From positions 1 through 17,030 of the forward strand of contig JAEOSR010000071.1 in NCBI GenBank assembly GCA_016840285.1: a stretch of DNA of 17,030 bases. Reading direction: 5' to 3'. Under the pieces are notes generated by a model. It searched no databases. It was given only the letters and a program-made list of their open reading frames with translations, and was not told the DNA's origin. This document shows, one piece after another, positions 1-9,319 of this stretch; the first letter of the stretch is position 1; the number at the start of each line of letters is the position of its first letter. This stretch comes from Candidatus Hodarchaeota archaeon (GTDB taxonomy: Archaea > Asgardarchaeota > Heimdallarchaeia > Hodarchaeales > Hodarchaeaceae). A program made the position numbers and the translations under genes.

Positions 1-24
1 ACTGAACTACTAGAAGAGGATTAA
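1..24 (+). CDS. Possible C-terminal end of an upstream gene (partial)
   Basis: The first frame reads TELLEED followed by a TAA at 22-24, an acidic tail typical of a protein C-terminus. The other two forward frames meet stops within the first dozen bases. Seven residues cannot identify a protein, and this could be chance. Confidence 0.25.
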   Translation, partial: TELLEED

Positions 25-266
25 TAATTTAATAGTATTTCACTTCATTATTCGAATAAGTGGGAAACGGAAATATTCTCCCCTTTCTGGCAAAAAGAGT
101 GATATCTGTCAAAATAATCGAATGAGAATAAATTAGTCAAAAAAACTTGCATTGAAAAATAGGAAATAATGAAATATTTTAGAATGGTTAATGCATCTAT
201 TGGATTAAGTTCATCTAAAATTGTAGGATATTCAAGACAAGATATTTCTTAATTAGGACGGTTAAC

Positions 267-992
267 ATGTTCTCACTTGGAGTTATCTCTGATATTCACA
301 GTAATATCAAAGCATTGGAGGCTAGTCTTGTAGACATGGAGTTTAATTACCCAGATATTGAAGAGATATATTGTATTGGCGATTTAGTTGGATATGGCCC
401 TGATCCGAAGAAATGTATCGAATTTCTATTCAACAACAGTCTAGTTACAAAGATAGTAAAAGGTAATCATGAACATTACGTAGATCAAACAGTTACTCCT
501 CCCCAAGTCACTCCTATTGCAAAAGCTGCAATTGATTATCAAATTAATAATATTCCATTAGAACTCCGTTGGGAATTAGCTCAATTACCCCAAATTATTA
601 CTACAAAACATTTGAACATAGAGATTACTCTTGTTCATGGTTCTCCGCAATATCCTCTTACTACTTATATATATCCTAATACCCAGGAGCAAGAAAATTT
701 ATTTCGATATATGATTAATGTAGAAGCTGATATACTTATTCTTGGACATACACACGTCCCATTCATAAGAAAAAAAGCAGTGAATGGTGATAAAGAGCTG
801 TTAATGCTGAATCCTGGTGCTATAGGTCAACCCAGAGATAATGATCCAAAAGCCTCTTATGCTGTTATTGATGTTCAGAATATGGAAGCAGAAATTAGAC
901 GTGTAGATTATGATATTGACTCTGTGGCTAAGAGAATAATTTCAGTAGGTTTACCTGAATCCTTAGCATCAAGATTATATCGAGGGATATAA
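267..992 (+). CDS. Calcineurin-like metallophosphoesterase (YfcE/MJ0936-like)
   Basis: This 241-residue protein carries the full metal-binding signature of the calcineurin-like phosphoesterase superfamily. Visible motifs are D9-x-H11 (SDIHSN), G38-D39 in GDLVGYGPDP, G66-N67-H68-E69, H124 in VHGS, and G160-H161-T162-H163. The later NPGAIGQPRD block (182-191) is typical of the small YfcE/MJ0936-like branch. Such enzymes bind two metal ions and hydrolyse phosphomono- or phosphodiesters. The substrate here cannot be read from the sequence. There is no signal peptide or membrane segment, so it should be cytosolic. The ATG at 267 is preceded by AGGA at 255-258, eight bases upstream. It stands alone, 239 bases before the next gene, and looks like a housekeeping enzyme of normal length. 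Confidence 0.9.
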   Translation: MFSLGVISDIHSNIKALEASLVDMEFNYPDIEEIYCIGDLVGYGPDPKKCIEFLFNNSLVTKIVKGNHEHYVDQTVTPPQVTPIAKAAIDYQINNIPLELRWELAQLPQIITTKHLNIEITLVHGSPQYPLTTYIYPNTQEQENLFRYMINVEADILILGHTHVPFIRKKAVNGDKELLMLNPGAIGQPRDNDPKASYAVIDVQNMEAEIRRVDYDIDSVAKRIISVGLPESLASRLYRGI

Positions 993-1184
993 TTTTGTTT
1001 GCTGTTTTATTAAAAGCTCGATGCTATCATAAAAGCTAGTTATTAAATATGAAAGAACTTAAACACATTGTATTGAAAAGAAGACGATTATCATTATAAG
1101 TTCATGTGATAAGAAGATTTTAAAAAAGGTTTCATTTTTATAAAGCATGTTAGCTTTCAAAATGTATTAGAATCTATAATTAAT

Positions 1185-1194
1185 ATTATAAAAT
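1185..1194 (+). promoter_or_regulatory. Candidate TATA box of the tubulin-like operon
   Basis: ATTATAAAAT resembles an archaeal TATA box. A start of transcription about 26 bases downstream (near 1216) would leave a leader of about 15 bases before the ATG at 1232. No other strong promoter-like element is seen before 5667, which fits one transcript for the three genes. Confidence 0.4.
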
Positions 1195-1231
1195 CATCAA
1201 AAGGTTATCATTTCCATTAAGATGAAGAAAA

Positions 1232-2167
1232 ATGTCACAATTTGTCACAGAAGAAGTTGAGGATCAAGTTCGTAGTTCACGAATTGCTAAACATGTTGTC
1301 ATGCGGTCAATTTTAAGAGAATTTGTTCAAGATGCAGATGAAAATAGTTTAAATGACCTTATGTTGAGGATTTATCAATTATTTTATGATTCATCAATGG
1401 TGGACGGGCTATTTACCGATATACAAGATAGGGAAAAACAAAAGCAAGAACTTCAAGAGATGGATCTTGAAGACATTGCTACTATGGCGTTTGGGGAAGA
1501 AGTAGGAGAAGCAGGAGCTGAAGAAACGGATTTTGTTTCATTATTAGATGCTGATCCTTCCACGTTTGAAAGTATGGTGGCACTAGCTGAAACTATACCT
1601 TACGAAGAAGTCTACGATGTGATGAAAAAAGCTAATGTTGATATCATAATTGATTTTTTTTCAGCACTTCAAGGTTCAACTTCTAGTCTTTGGGAGACAA
1701 TTTTTGAATTTACAGATGTTGATAAGAAGCAAATATTGGACGTTTTTTCCTTATTTGCTGAAAAACAGATTGATAATTCAACTCTAAAAGAAGATCAATT
1801 TGGGAAAGATCTTGGTTCCTCTGTGCTTAATCTTGAAATAGCTAATAAATCTTTTTCCATTTTCATCTATACTCCTGCTAAATGGTTAGATAAAGGTCAA
1901 ATGCATCGATTAAGCCTTGGCCTTATGATTCAAGATAAATGGGCGAAATATATCTCTATTATGTCTACACATATATCCAAAAAGCTTAATGAGATCACGG
2001 AGACAGTCTTGGGAACTACAGGCGAAGATTTGTCAAATATCCCATTTCGATTTGTTGATTTAACTGTACGAAAAACGCTAAGATCTCAGGTGAAAGAAAT
2101 TGCAGAGTACATAGCACGTTGTTCCCTAGCATTGGAACAGATTCAATCTTCAGTTGTTGACATTTAA
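1232..2167 (+). CDS. Uncharacterised acidic helical protein, first gene of the tubulin-like operon
   Basis: I do not recognise this 311-residue protein. It has no signal peptide or membrane segment and should be soluble. Residues 1-65 look helical. Residues 73-107 are a strongly acidic linker (repeated E/D with G and A). Residues 108-185 and 195-310 look mostly helical, and the last 45 residues form amphipathic helices. No nucleotide-binding or catalytic motif is visible. The ATG at 1232 sits about 40 bases after a TATA-like element. The ATG at 1222 is out of frame and closes after a few codons. The next gene starts 67 bases downstream on the same strand, and the tubulin-like gene follows that one. 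This suggests an accessory or regulatory subunit of the same assembly, which is inference from position only. Confidence 0.75.
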   Translation: MSQFVTEEVEDQVRSSRIAKHVVMRSILREFVQDADENSLNDLMLRIYQLFYDSSMVDGLFTDIQDREKQKQELQEMDLEDIATMAFGEEVGEAGAEETDFVSLLDADPSTFESMVALAETIPYEEVYDVMKKANVDIIIDFFSALQGSTSSLWETIFEFTDVDKKQILDVFSLFAEKQIDNSTLKEDQFGKDLGSSVLNLEIANKSFSIFIYTPAKWLDKGQMHRLSLGLMIQDKWAKYISIMSTHISKKLNEITETVLGTTGEDLSNIPFRFVDLTVRKTLRSQVKEIAEYIARCSLALEQIQSSVVDI

Positions 2168-2234
2168 TTCAAATATTAAATATAAAATATTAAAAAGAAT
2201 GACAATAAAAAGTAGTCGTTAGGGATGTCCATTA

Positions 2235-5200
2235 ATGTCCTCTGATAAAATAAACTTAATTTCAGAAATTCTTTCCAAAATGAATAAACTCCTCTCAAAA
2301 CCAGTTTGCGCACCTGAACTAACGAAGTTATCTAAACTAGTTCAACAATACTCTCAGTTAGAAACAGAAGCCACTAAAGCTGGTCGTCTCGCTAAACGGG
2401 GATTAAAAAAGCAGCAGGAACAGCTACAATCTGATTTGATGGACTCAGAGGAAGCTTGTTTAGGATGTATCTTTAACTCTTTGATTAAAGATCTGAAGCC
2501 TCTCCTTGAAAATCAAATCCAAACACTTTCAAACGTTGCTCCACAAGCTGCAAGTTCATTAAGAGAACTTAGGTTTCCATTGACTTCAGAAATTGATACT
2601 ATATCATCTTTTCTTGAAGAAGTAGAGAAAGTTTTAGCTGATACAACTATCCAAATAAGAGCGTTTTGTAAAGTTATTCTGAACGATAATCAATCTAAAA
2701 TTACAATTTATAAGGATCTTATTTCTCTTGATCAGAACTTATACCAACATACAAAAATCTTAACAGAAGATACTCTCAATTCCCTCGCGATTTCCGATTT
2801 ATTAAAATCGTATTCTGCTCTTAAAAAAGAAGAGGAACTTATTAATCAGAAACTTGCAGCATCAGCTGAAACTGTTCAAGAAAAATTGCTACAGTCTGCG
2901 CATGAACTAATTTATTCCATACAAGAGGGAGCGAAAAGAAAAATCATTCCAGATATTGATGATTACCAAGAAATTAAGGAAGTAATTAGTCAAATTGAAG
3001 TAGCAAAATCAATAGTTGAGTTGAATCAATTAAACTCGAGAATCTCCCAAAATATCACAAAATATAGAACAACGCTTAAATCAGAGATAACTCGAGCGAG
3101 AACAACAACAAATAATTTGAGTGTCCAGATTCGAGGAATGTTCCCGACGCTTTCAGATAAATGGATGACCTCACCTCCCGAGTTAGGTTCAAAAGCTTCT
3201 ATAGCTGAATTAATGAGCTATTCCGAAAAGTTAAATAAATGGAAAAGCCAGATTCTTGACGGAGTGAGGAAACTTGTTTCTGTTGAAGAAATGAAACAAG
3301 TAACTGAGGGCGCTCTTCAAGAGGGGGTAAAAATTCCCAATACTTTATTAGTAAATGCAACAGAAAGTGCTAATCAAGTCCAAGAAGAACTTGAGATTGA
3401 AGAAGCAGTAAGAAAATTGAAGCATTTTCAAACATATTATAACGAGTTTCAAAATATTCTGCGTGACCAAATTAGTGCCAATCTAAGTTTAGATTTTACT
3501 GACTCTGACTCTAGTGCATTAATATCACTCAAACCCCCAGTTGTTAATCTCCAATCTGACAGTCCTTCAGAGTTGTTAAGTTATCTGCGAGCTGTCAATA
3601 TTTGGAAACATAGGTTAGTTAACGTTTTACAAGAGACGAGGCACGCTGTAAATGACACTATCATAAATGTCAATCAATTAGAAAATAAAGGAATTAGCAG
3701 TTTTCCTCCTAATTTTCAAGCTGAACTCACAAACCTTTATGAAAAAATGGCCTCAGAATCAGATGTACAAACACTTTTACTGTACCGACGATCTTATGAA
3801 CGACTATATAAGGAATTTGTTACATTAACGGCCGCATTTATCAAAGATTTCTTGAAGAACGTTATAGTTCTCCAATTACTTGAATCAGATTCAAATATTC
3901 CCCGACCTCCATTTGTTGATGACGCTAGTGAGTTAGACCTGTCTGAATTACTCGTTAGAATTGATAACGTAGAGGATTGGAAACGAAAAGTAACATCATC
4001 TCTCAAAAATAAAATTGACTCCTTATCATTCCCAATGATACCTGGAGAGGTTCCAGTGGATTTGAGGAAAGAAAAAAACACTCTGTTAACCCAATTAACT
4101 GGAACTGCAGCTAATCGAAATTTCATTCCGACGATTAGAGCTTACTTTGACTTCGTAAAAACAATGTCTTCTTCAAAAAACCTGATGATTGAAGAAACTC
4201 TAAAACAGACAGATTTAACGGAAAGGATCAATCAATCATCTATGAAATACTTTAACGAAGTAATTGGATCAGAACCTATTTTTGAGATTCCTCAAGATCT
4301 TGAAGCTTTGGATTACTCAGAGCTCTTGGAACTATGGTTCCGTTTGTCTACGTATAACAATAAGAAAACAGAACTAGTACAGCTAAAATGTCGGGAAATC
4401 TTGTCAAACTGGCTAAAACAGTACAAATCTTTACCAGCACAATATTTATCTCTCTTTAATCCGCTATTCTTGATACTTGATCAAGCCTTAACAGAGTTAA
4501 ACAAGTCGTTAGATGCAGAAGAAGCTTTATCAAGGTTTGAATTTTATTTAAGTAGCGCATCCAGTAAATCCCAAGAATGTCTTGAGAAATTAAAAGCTTA
4601 TTATTACAATAAGGTCACGGTTAGTCTCCCCCGAATTACAGAAGTGATGGGAGAGCTTTCCCCAGAAATTCACAAGGTCTATAACTTTTTAGAGAGCACT
4701 ATTTCCACAAAAGATCAGACTTTAGAGTCTATCCATCGATTGGTCATTGAAACTATCCATGATTATGAATATGTTTTATTGGCAAAGCTTATGGAACTCC
4801 TAAGTATTTCAAGTAAAAACTTACTCATGCGGATTGCCGAGCTTCAGCACTATAAAATCAATGTTCAAAACTTAATAGGAGAACAGATCGAAGTCTTCAC
4901 GCAATTGATACAAGCAGATTCCAATGATATAATGTCTATAGAAATGATTACTCAATCCTTCGTAGAATTGGATAAGATATTAAAAAATGAAGAACTTCAG
5001 AAATCATTATTCGAAATTGTTGAAAAGAATAACGATATCGCTGGTAAAATCTTAGATTTTGTTCAAGCTGTAGGTTGGAAAAATTCTCAACATTTATTAA
5101 TGCCTCATGTCGTTGCAATAAAGCAAGCAAAAGGATCAATTCAATTTTGGTCCTTTGACCTCATCGCAAAGGCAGCAGTTGAAATAATGAAAAGATCAAA

Positions 5201-5654
5201 GGAACTTATTCTAGCTACTAGGCAATTAGAACAAGAGAATTTTGATATTTATCTCTCTGAATTAGAAAATGATCCAAAATTATCATATTATAAGAGCATT
5301 CAAGAAGTTTTTAGTTTTAAACTTGAAGAGTGCTCAGAAAAGATTTTCTCACTTAACGAATTATACGCTGCAAGAGAAAAAATAAAAATTTCGGATAATC
5401 TGAACGAAATAAATGACTTATTAACAACTATTTCAAAATTAAAAACACAATGGAAGCAGGATTGGTTGCCCGTGATTTCTAAATGGCACAATGTTCTTTT
5501 TTTATTTATTAGTGATTATAAACCAACGACTGACCATGAAGAAAAGATCACCTATCTTGCTAATGCTAAACGAGAAATTGAAGAAGCATATAACTATCAA
5601 CCACTGATTCAGTATTTATCCTCAGCTGTGGAACTTTATATAACAAGTAGATAA
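2235..5654 (+). CDS. Giant helical-repeat protein next to a tubulin-like GTPase
   Basis: This 1139-residue soluble protein is almost entirely predicted helix and coiled coil, and I do not recognise a named family. It contains an internal repeat. The pattern [AS]-E-L-[LM] followed eleven residues after the Glu by an aromatic residue (W-K in three copies) occurs at E325/W336, E446/W457, E571/W582 and E696/Y707. The spacing is 121, 125 and 125 residues. A Pro-Pro or Pro lies 10-13 residues before each Glu (314, 434, 558, 686). Weaker versions may occur near 188 and 1061. It has no Walker motif, signal peptide or membrane span. The ATG at 2235 follows AGGGA at 2221-2225. Its stop lies 12 bases before the tubulin-like gene, so the two are probably co-translated. 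A spectrin-like scaffold or filament-binding role is inference. Confidence 0.8.
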   Translation: MSSDKINLISEILSKMNKLLSKPVCAPELTKLSKLVQQYSQLETEATKAGRLAKRGLKKQQEQLQSDLMDSEEACLGCIFNSLIKDLKPLLENQIQTLSNVAPQAASSLRELRFPLTSEIDTISSFLEEVEKVLADTTIQIRAFCKVILNDNQSKITIYKDLISLDQNLYQHTKILTEDTLNSLAISDLLKSYSALKKEEELINQKLAASAETVQEKLLQSAHELIYSIQEGAKRKIIPDIDDYQEIKEVISQIEVAKSIVELNQLNSRISQNITKYRTTLKSEITRARTTTNNLSVQIRGMFPTLSDKWMTSPPELGSKASIAELMSYSEKLNKWKSQILDGVRKLVSVEEMKQVTEGALQEGVKIPNTLLVNATESANQVQEELEIEEAVRKLKHFQTYYNEFQNILRDQISANLSLDFTDSDSSALISLKPPVVNLQSDSPSELLSYLRAVNIWKHRLVNVLQETRHAVNDTIINVNQLENKGISSFPPNFQAELTNLYEKMASESDVQTLLLYRRSYERLYKEFVTLTAAFIKDFLKNVIVLQLLESDSNIPRPPFVDDASELDLSELLVRIDNVEDWKRKVTSSLKNKIDSLSFPMIPGEVPVDLRKEKNTLLTQLTGTAANRNFIPTIRAYFDFVKTMSSSKNLMIEETLKQTDLTERINQSSMKYFNEVIGSEPIFEIPQDLEALDYSELLELWFRLSTYNNKKTELVQLKCREILSNWLKQYKSLPAQYLSLFNPLFLILDQALTELNKSLDAEEALSRFEFYLSSASSKSQECLEKLKAYYYNKVTVSLPRITEVMGELSPEIHKVYNFLESTISTKDQTLESIHRLVIETIHDYEYVLLAKLMELLSISSKNLLMRIAELQHYKINVQNLIGEQIEVFTQLIQADSNDIMSIEMITQSFVELDKILKNEELQKSLFEIVEKNNDIAGKILDFVQAVGWKNSQHLLMPHVVAIKQAKGSIQFWSFDLIAKAAVEIMKRSKELILATRQLEQENFDIYLSELENDPKLSYYKSIQEVFSFKLEECSEKIFSLNELYAAREKIKISDNLNEINDLLTTISKLKTQWKQDWLPVISKWHNVLFLFISDYKPTTDHEEKITYLANAKREIEEAYNYQPLIQYLSSAVELYITSR

Positions 5655-5666
5655 GAGGATCTTATT

Positions 5667-6995
5667 ATGGCAAGCAGAGAAGCAGATGTATTTATAATTG
5701 GAATGGGTGAATGTGGGTCAAATCTAGTGGGTTCCTACGTTCAACAAAGTAAAAATCAAACAGGATCATCTCGTATCCGTGAATATCTTATAATGAATAC
5801 AGATAAGACAGACCTTACTAAAACCCGTACTGAGTATTCAGTTCCTAATCAAAATACATTGATGTATTCTGATGAAGAAATAGGTGTGGGAGGTAAGTTT
5901 AGAGAGGGTTATGATCTTGTAATAAAAAATCAGGATCTCATCCTTAACCAGTTGAAAGGATTAGGGTATGAGGGAGTCTCTGGTTTCATAATTCTGACCA
6001 GTCTTGGTGGAGGTACTGGTTGTGGCGGTACCCCAGCACTTGTTGAACTTCTTCATAGGCAATTTTCAGAAGAACGGCGGATTTTTATTTATGTATTTGG
6101 TGTTTTACCATTCGAGAATCAATCATCGGAAGCAATAAATTCTATCTGGTCTTTATCGACCTTATTGAGAAATCAGTTAGAACCAAATAAAGGGCCGAAT
6201 TTAATATTTTTATTATCAAATAAAACAATGTTGAAAAGAGTAATGGCTTGGAGAGAGGGACGAGCAAGTGCATTATTGGATCAATCAATGGGAATTGATT
6301 CTGCTGACTTAGCTTCAAGTGATGAGAAGTTACGAATGGAAACAGAGTTGGAATTTACACAATTAGTTAATCCACTAGCTTTACAAACGATAGAGGCAAT
6401 TCTTTCCCCAAGTATTCAGGAACCAGGTAAAAAAGTCATGCCAACGACAGATCTAGCTGATTATTCCAGAAGATTAGATCCAGTTGTAGTTCCTTGTTAT
6501 TTTGAAGATATGTGCTTTCTTCCTAAATATGGCAGGATGGAAAAACAAATGGCTCTAGCAGCAAGATATGCTGTTAACCACTGCTCGCTAACTGATATTG
6601 AAACAAAACCCATGGCAGGGTCAGTTTATTCTATTTTTACTGGACATAAGGATATAGCTAAACTAGAATATTCAGCTCACCTTAAAAAGATTCTCGCGCC
6701 ATATCTTGTAAAAGGTGGATCAATCCAACCGTCATTTGTAACTTATGATGATCCAACTAGAGAAAAATCTTCTATTCTCTTACTTTTTGGTTTGCCTCTT
6801 ATCCCGGAATTACGTGATGTATACAATGATGCCACTAATTTGATAGCATATCATGATGATTCAAAATCAACGATTAAACGTGGTTGGTTTGAAAGATCAA
6901 AGGGGGTAAATCGGGATAAACTGCAAATTGCAATGGATGATATTATGAATCTTTTTGGTAAATATATGTCTATTTCTGAAGAAAATAATCAGTAG
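5667..6995 (+). CDS. Divergent tubulin/FtsZ-superfamily GTPase
   Basis: This 442-residue protein has the tubulin/FtsZ GTP-binding loops in order. They are T1 GMGECGSN (12-19), T2 NTDKTDL (44-50), a T3 glycine loop EEIGVGGKFREG (70-81), the signature T4 LGGGTGCGG (113-121), T5 around PFENQSSEAIN (148-158), and a T7 synergy loop TTDLADY (260-266). T4 has Cys119 where FtsZ and tubulin usually have Ser or Thr. T7 keeps both acidic residues but has Thr where Asn is usual. The C-terminal half keeps the length expected of the second superfamily domain. Polymerisation with GTP hydrolysis at subunit interfaces is the family behaviour. It is neither clearly canonical FtsZ nor eukaryotic tubulin; it may be nearest to CetZ or other non-canonical FtsZ-like lineages. 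AAGAGG about eight bases upstream supports the ATG. The preceding gene ends 12 bases before. Confidence 0.88.
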   Translation: MASREADVFIIGMGECGSNLVGSYVQQSKNQTGSSRIREYLIMNTDKTDLTKTRTEYSVPNQNTLMYSDEEIGVGGKFREGYDLVIKNQDLILNQLKGLGYEGVSGFIILTSLGGGTGCGGTPALVELLHRQFSEERRIFIYVFGVLPFENQSSEAINSIWSLSTLLRNQLEPNKGPNLIFLLSNKTMLKRVMAWREGRASALLDQSMGIDSADLASSDEKLRMETELEFTQLVNPLALQTIEAILSPSIQEPGKKVMPTTDLADYSRRLDPVVVPCYFEDMCFLPKYGRMEKQMALAARYAVNHCSLTDIETKPMAGSVYSIFTGHKDIAKLEYSAHLKKILAPYLVKGGSIQPSFVTYDDPTREKSSILLLFGLPLIPELRDVYNDATNLIAYHDDSKSTIKRGWFERSKGVNRDKLQIAMDDIMNLFGKYMSISEENNQ

Positions 6996-7047
6996 AAACT
7001 ACTCATATATGATTATTCTCCCCCAATTATAAGAAATTAGCGTGTAA

Positions 7048-9273
7048 TTAGTCTTTTTCTAGAAGTTCTAAGTAACTTCTTAGTTTCTCCGATGTCTCAT
7101 CTTTCTGTTCTTCTAGAACAGGTTTTAATACAGGTTTAGGTTGGATTTCTGTTGATTCTGATGGGATTATTGCTGATTCAATAAGATTTCTTATAGCTGC
7201 AAGAATAATGCGACTGGCAAAGTCAATGGCTCCTTCTGACTCAATTGGTATTTGCATTGCTTCTTTTAATAACTTTCTAATCTGATAAACAGTAATGGAA
7301 TCTGCAACATTTGCCTGGCCAATGGGAAAACCTCGTTGGATGAAACTTAATAAAATCCCTCTTTTTACTCTTTCAACTGTAAATGCAACATTTTCACTAT
7401 CAGGGATTAGAATGTGATTTCCTTCGACTTCAATTTCCATTGGAATAATAAAATTAATGGTTTCAGCTAGATATCCCTCCTCTTTTCGTACTTTCTTGGT
7501 CTTTACCTCTGATGAGGAGCTTAATTCCTCTTCACGAACTTGCTGGATCGCCTCGTGAATTATTCTCGAAGCAAAATTCATAGAGGCAATTCCATCTTCA
7601 AAAAGGCCCAATCCTGTCATATTCATTTCGTAAGCTAACAGGTAAAGGATTTCTTCATTTGTAATCTTAGATGAAACAATTGAACTCCCTATAAGTTCTC
7701 GTTGACCAACTGGGGTTTGTAAGTGAAAAGTTAAACGAGCATTTAAACCTTCTGGTTGAATAATTTCGACTTTAAAGCCCATTCCCTGAGTATCAGGTAA
7801 GGTAATAATCCCTTCAACACTTTCAGCTTCAACAGGAATTTCAAATTTCGAAAGTTCAGGGTATTTTTTTTCCTTGATTTCTTTCTTCTTTTTCTCCTTC
7901 TTTTTTGGAGTTAAATATTGCTTTGCAATATCATTAATACTCATTTTGGGTTTTTCAGTAGCTAATACAAGGCACTTGACCATATCTGTTTCCTGTAATT
8001 GCCCTTTCAAGTAAACATGGAATAATTCTAGTAATTTCTCCCGATTTATTATGTTATTTTTCTTTGGTCCTTGTGCTTTTTTAATAAAGGGTAAATATTT
8101 GAGGAGGACATCAGTTACAAGGGGTATTGGAATCCCTGAAGTAGCTGCCATTTCAAATACATCAGCATATCCTGTATTAACAATCTCTGTAGCTTCATTA
8201 ACTTCTATTCGGAAAAAATCAACCAAATGACTGATTTGGGGATTAATTTCTACCATTTCTTGTTTCATAATATGTTTGTTTTGAGCTCCAGATGCAATTT
8301 GAGAGTCCACAGATGGACTAGGTTCTTCCTCTACTGATTTAGAATAGGGTAAAGTTTCTACTTGTGGAGAAGGTGGTGTATGTCCAACTGTTTTTACTGA
8401 AGTTAAGATTGTTTCAGTAGTAGATTCTTCTGTGGCAGCATTTCCAAGAAATACAGCCTTTTGAGATAATTGAATTGTGTTGTAATCTGCTGTGGGAACC
8501 TCTTTTTTTACAGCTTGCTGCATCAAAACTTGTAACTTCTCCAATGTTGCTCGATCGCCAGCTATTTTCTGAGTTATGGGTTCTGGTCTTTGACCTACTT
8601 CGGCCTCAAGTTTTGGTTCTCGTATTGTCATATCTTCTTCATGATATTCTTCAATTTCACCTATTGTCCGAAAATCAACAAACTCACTTTTGGCTAATTT
8701 AGGAATAGTAAGTTCAAATATGCGACCGAAACTATCAATAACTGTTTCTGGTCTGTAAATTGTTGTTCTGAAAAATTTGAGTCTATGGGGATATTCTAAT
8801 TGAAATTGTTCCTTTAATTGTCCATGAATACTTTCATAGTTGGGCGAATCTCTCACTAAATCGTTTTTATGTAGAAAAACGAAGACTTCGGCTTCAGGAG
8901 AAAAAAGTGTGAGCTTTTCAAGGCCAGCTTTAAAATAGTTTATTGCATTATTCCTAGAAGTCTTATTTGCTACATCAATTAGAAAAATAAAAGTTTTCAC
9001 ACTACTGAATACAAATGGGCTAAACCCACTTAAGAAGCGTTTTAAGAATATCTTCTGTCCACCAAGGTCTACAATCGTGATTGGTGTATCATGAATCGTG
9101 AGTGACATCCGTTCATAATTGATTGTAGCTGAGAGACTATTAACATCTTCTGTCTGTTGTTTAAGAAAGAAGATTCTTTTTACAGCAGTCTTGCCAGCTT
9201 CACTCAGGCCAGCAATCAAGATTTTGTAACCCAGTCGAGCAGTTATTTCAGAGTCAGACACCCATTCAGACAT
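7048..9273 (-). CDS. Rag/Gtr1-like GTPase with duplicated C-terminal domain
   Basis: Numbering here starts from the TTG at 9279 (743 residues). Residues 18-195 form a Ras-superfamily GTPase closest to Rag/Gtr1. It has P-loop GLSEAGKT (24-31), switch I Thr in SATINY (T52), DLGGQ (71-75), HKND (137-140) and FRTTIYRPET as G5. The His-Lys-x-Asp form of G4 is typical of Rags. After a low-complexity S/T/E/P-rich linker (200-345) comes a helical segment (347-457), a Lys-rich stretch (459-472), and two related domains (478-583 and 609-701). Their copies share FASRII..AI at 569 and 687. These domains are unknown to me. The ATG at 9273 looks more likely than the TTG at 9279, since a TATA-like box on the same strand at 9320-9329 would give a leader of about 25 bases. 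It is convergent with the tubulin-like gene. Confidence 0.85.
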   Translation of the reverse strand: MSEWVSDSEITARLGYKILIAGLSEAGKTAVKRIFFLKQQTEDVNSLSATINYERMSLTIHDTPITIVDLGGQKIFLKRFLSGFSPFVFSSVKTFIFLIDVANKTSRNNAINYFKAGLEKLTLFSPEAEVFVFLHKNDLVRDSPNYESIHGQLKEQFQLEYPHRLKFFRTTIYRPETVIDSFGRIFELTIPKLAKSEFVDFRTIGEIEEYHEEDMTIREPKLEAEVGQRPEPITQKIAGDRATLEKLQVLMQQAVKKEVPTADYNTIQLSQKAVFLGNAATEESTTETILTSVKTVGHTPPSPQVETLPYSKSVEEEPSPSVDSQIASGAQNKHIMKQEMVEINPQISHLVDFFRIEVNEATEIVNTGYADVFEMAATSGIPIPLVTDVLLKYLPFIKKAQGPKKNNIINREKLLELFHVYLKGQLQETDMVKCLVLATEKPKMSINDIAKQYLTPKKKEKKKKEIKEKKYPELSKFEIPVEAESVEGIITLPDTQGMGFKVEIIQPEGLNARLTFHLQTPVGQRELIGSSIVSSKITNEEILYLLAYEMNMTGLGLFEDGIASMNFASRIIHEAIQQVREEELSSSSEVKTKKVRKEEGYLAETINFIIPMEIEVEGNHILIPDSENVAFTVERVKRGILLSFIQRGFPIGQANVADSITVYQIRKLLKEAMQIPIESEGAIDFASRIILAAIRNLIESAIIPSESTEIQPKPVLKPVLEEQKDETSEKLRSYLELLEKD

Positions 9274-9319
9274 TTGCAATTGAACCTAGAGGTTTTGATT
9301 AAAAGTTATATTACATGTA

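Noticed and set aside
3794..4126. Open frame of 110 codons on the minus strand inside the giant repeat protein gene
   Set aside because: It lies wholly antisense to a long, well-supported gene, has no recognisable domain, and is a chance shadow.
8475..8702. Open frame of 75 codons on the plus strand within the 743-residue Rag-like GTPase gene
   Set aside because: Antisense to the S/T/E/P-rich linker of a clear gene, with low-complexity Leu-rich product and no start signal.
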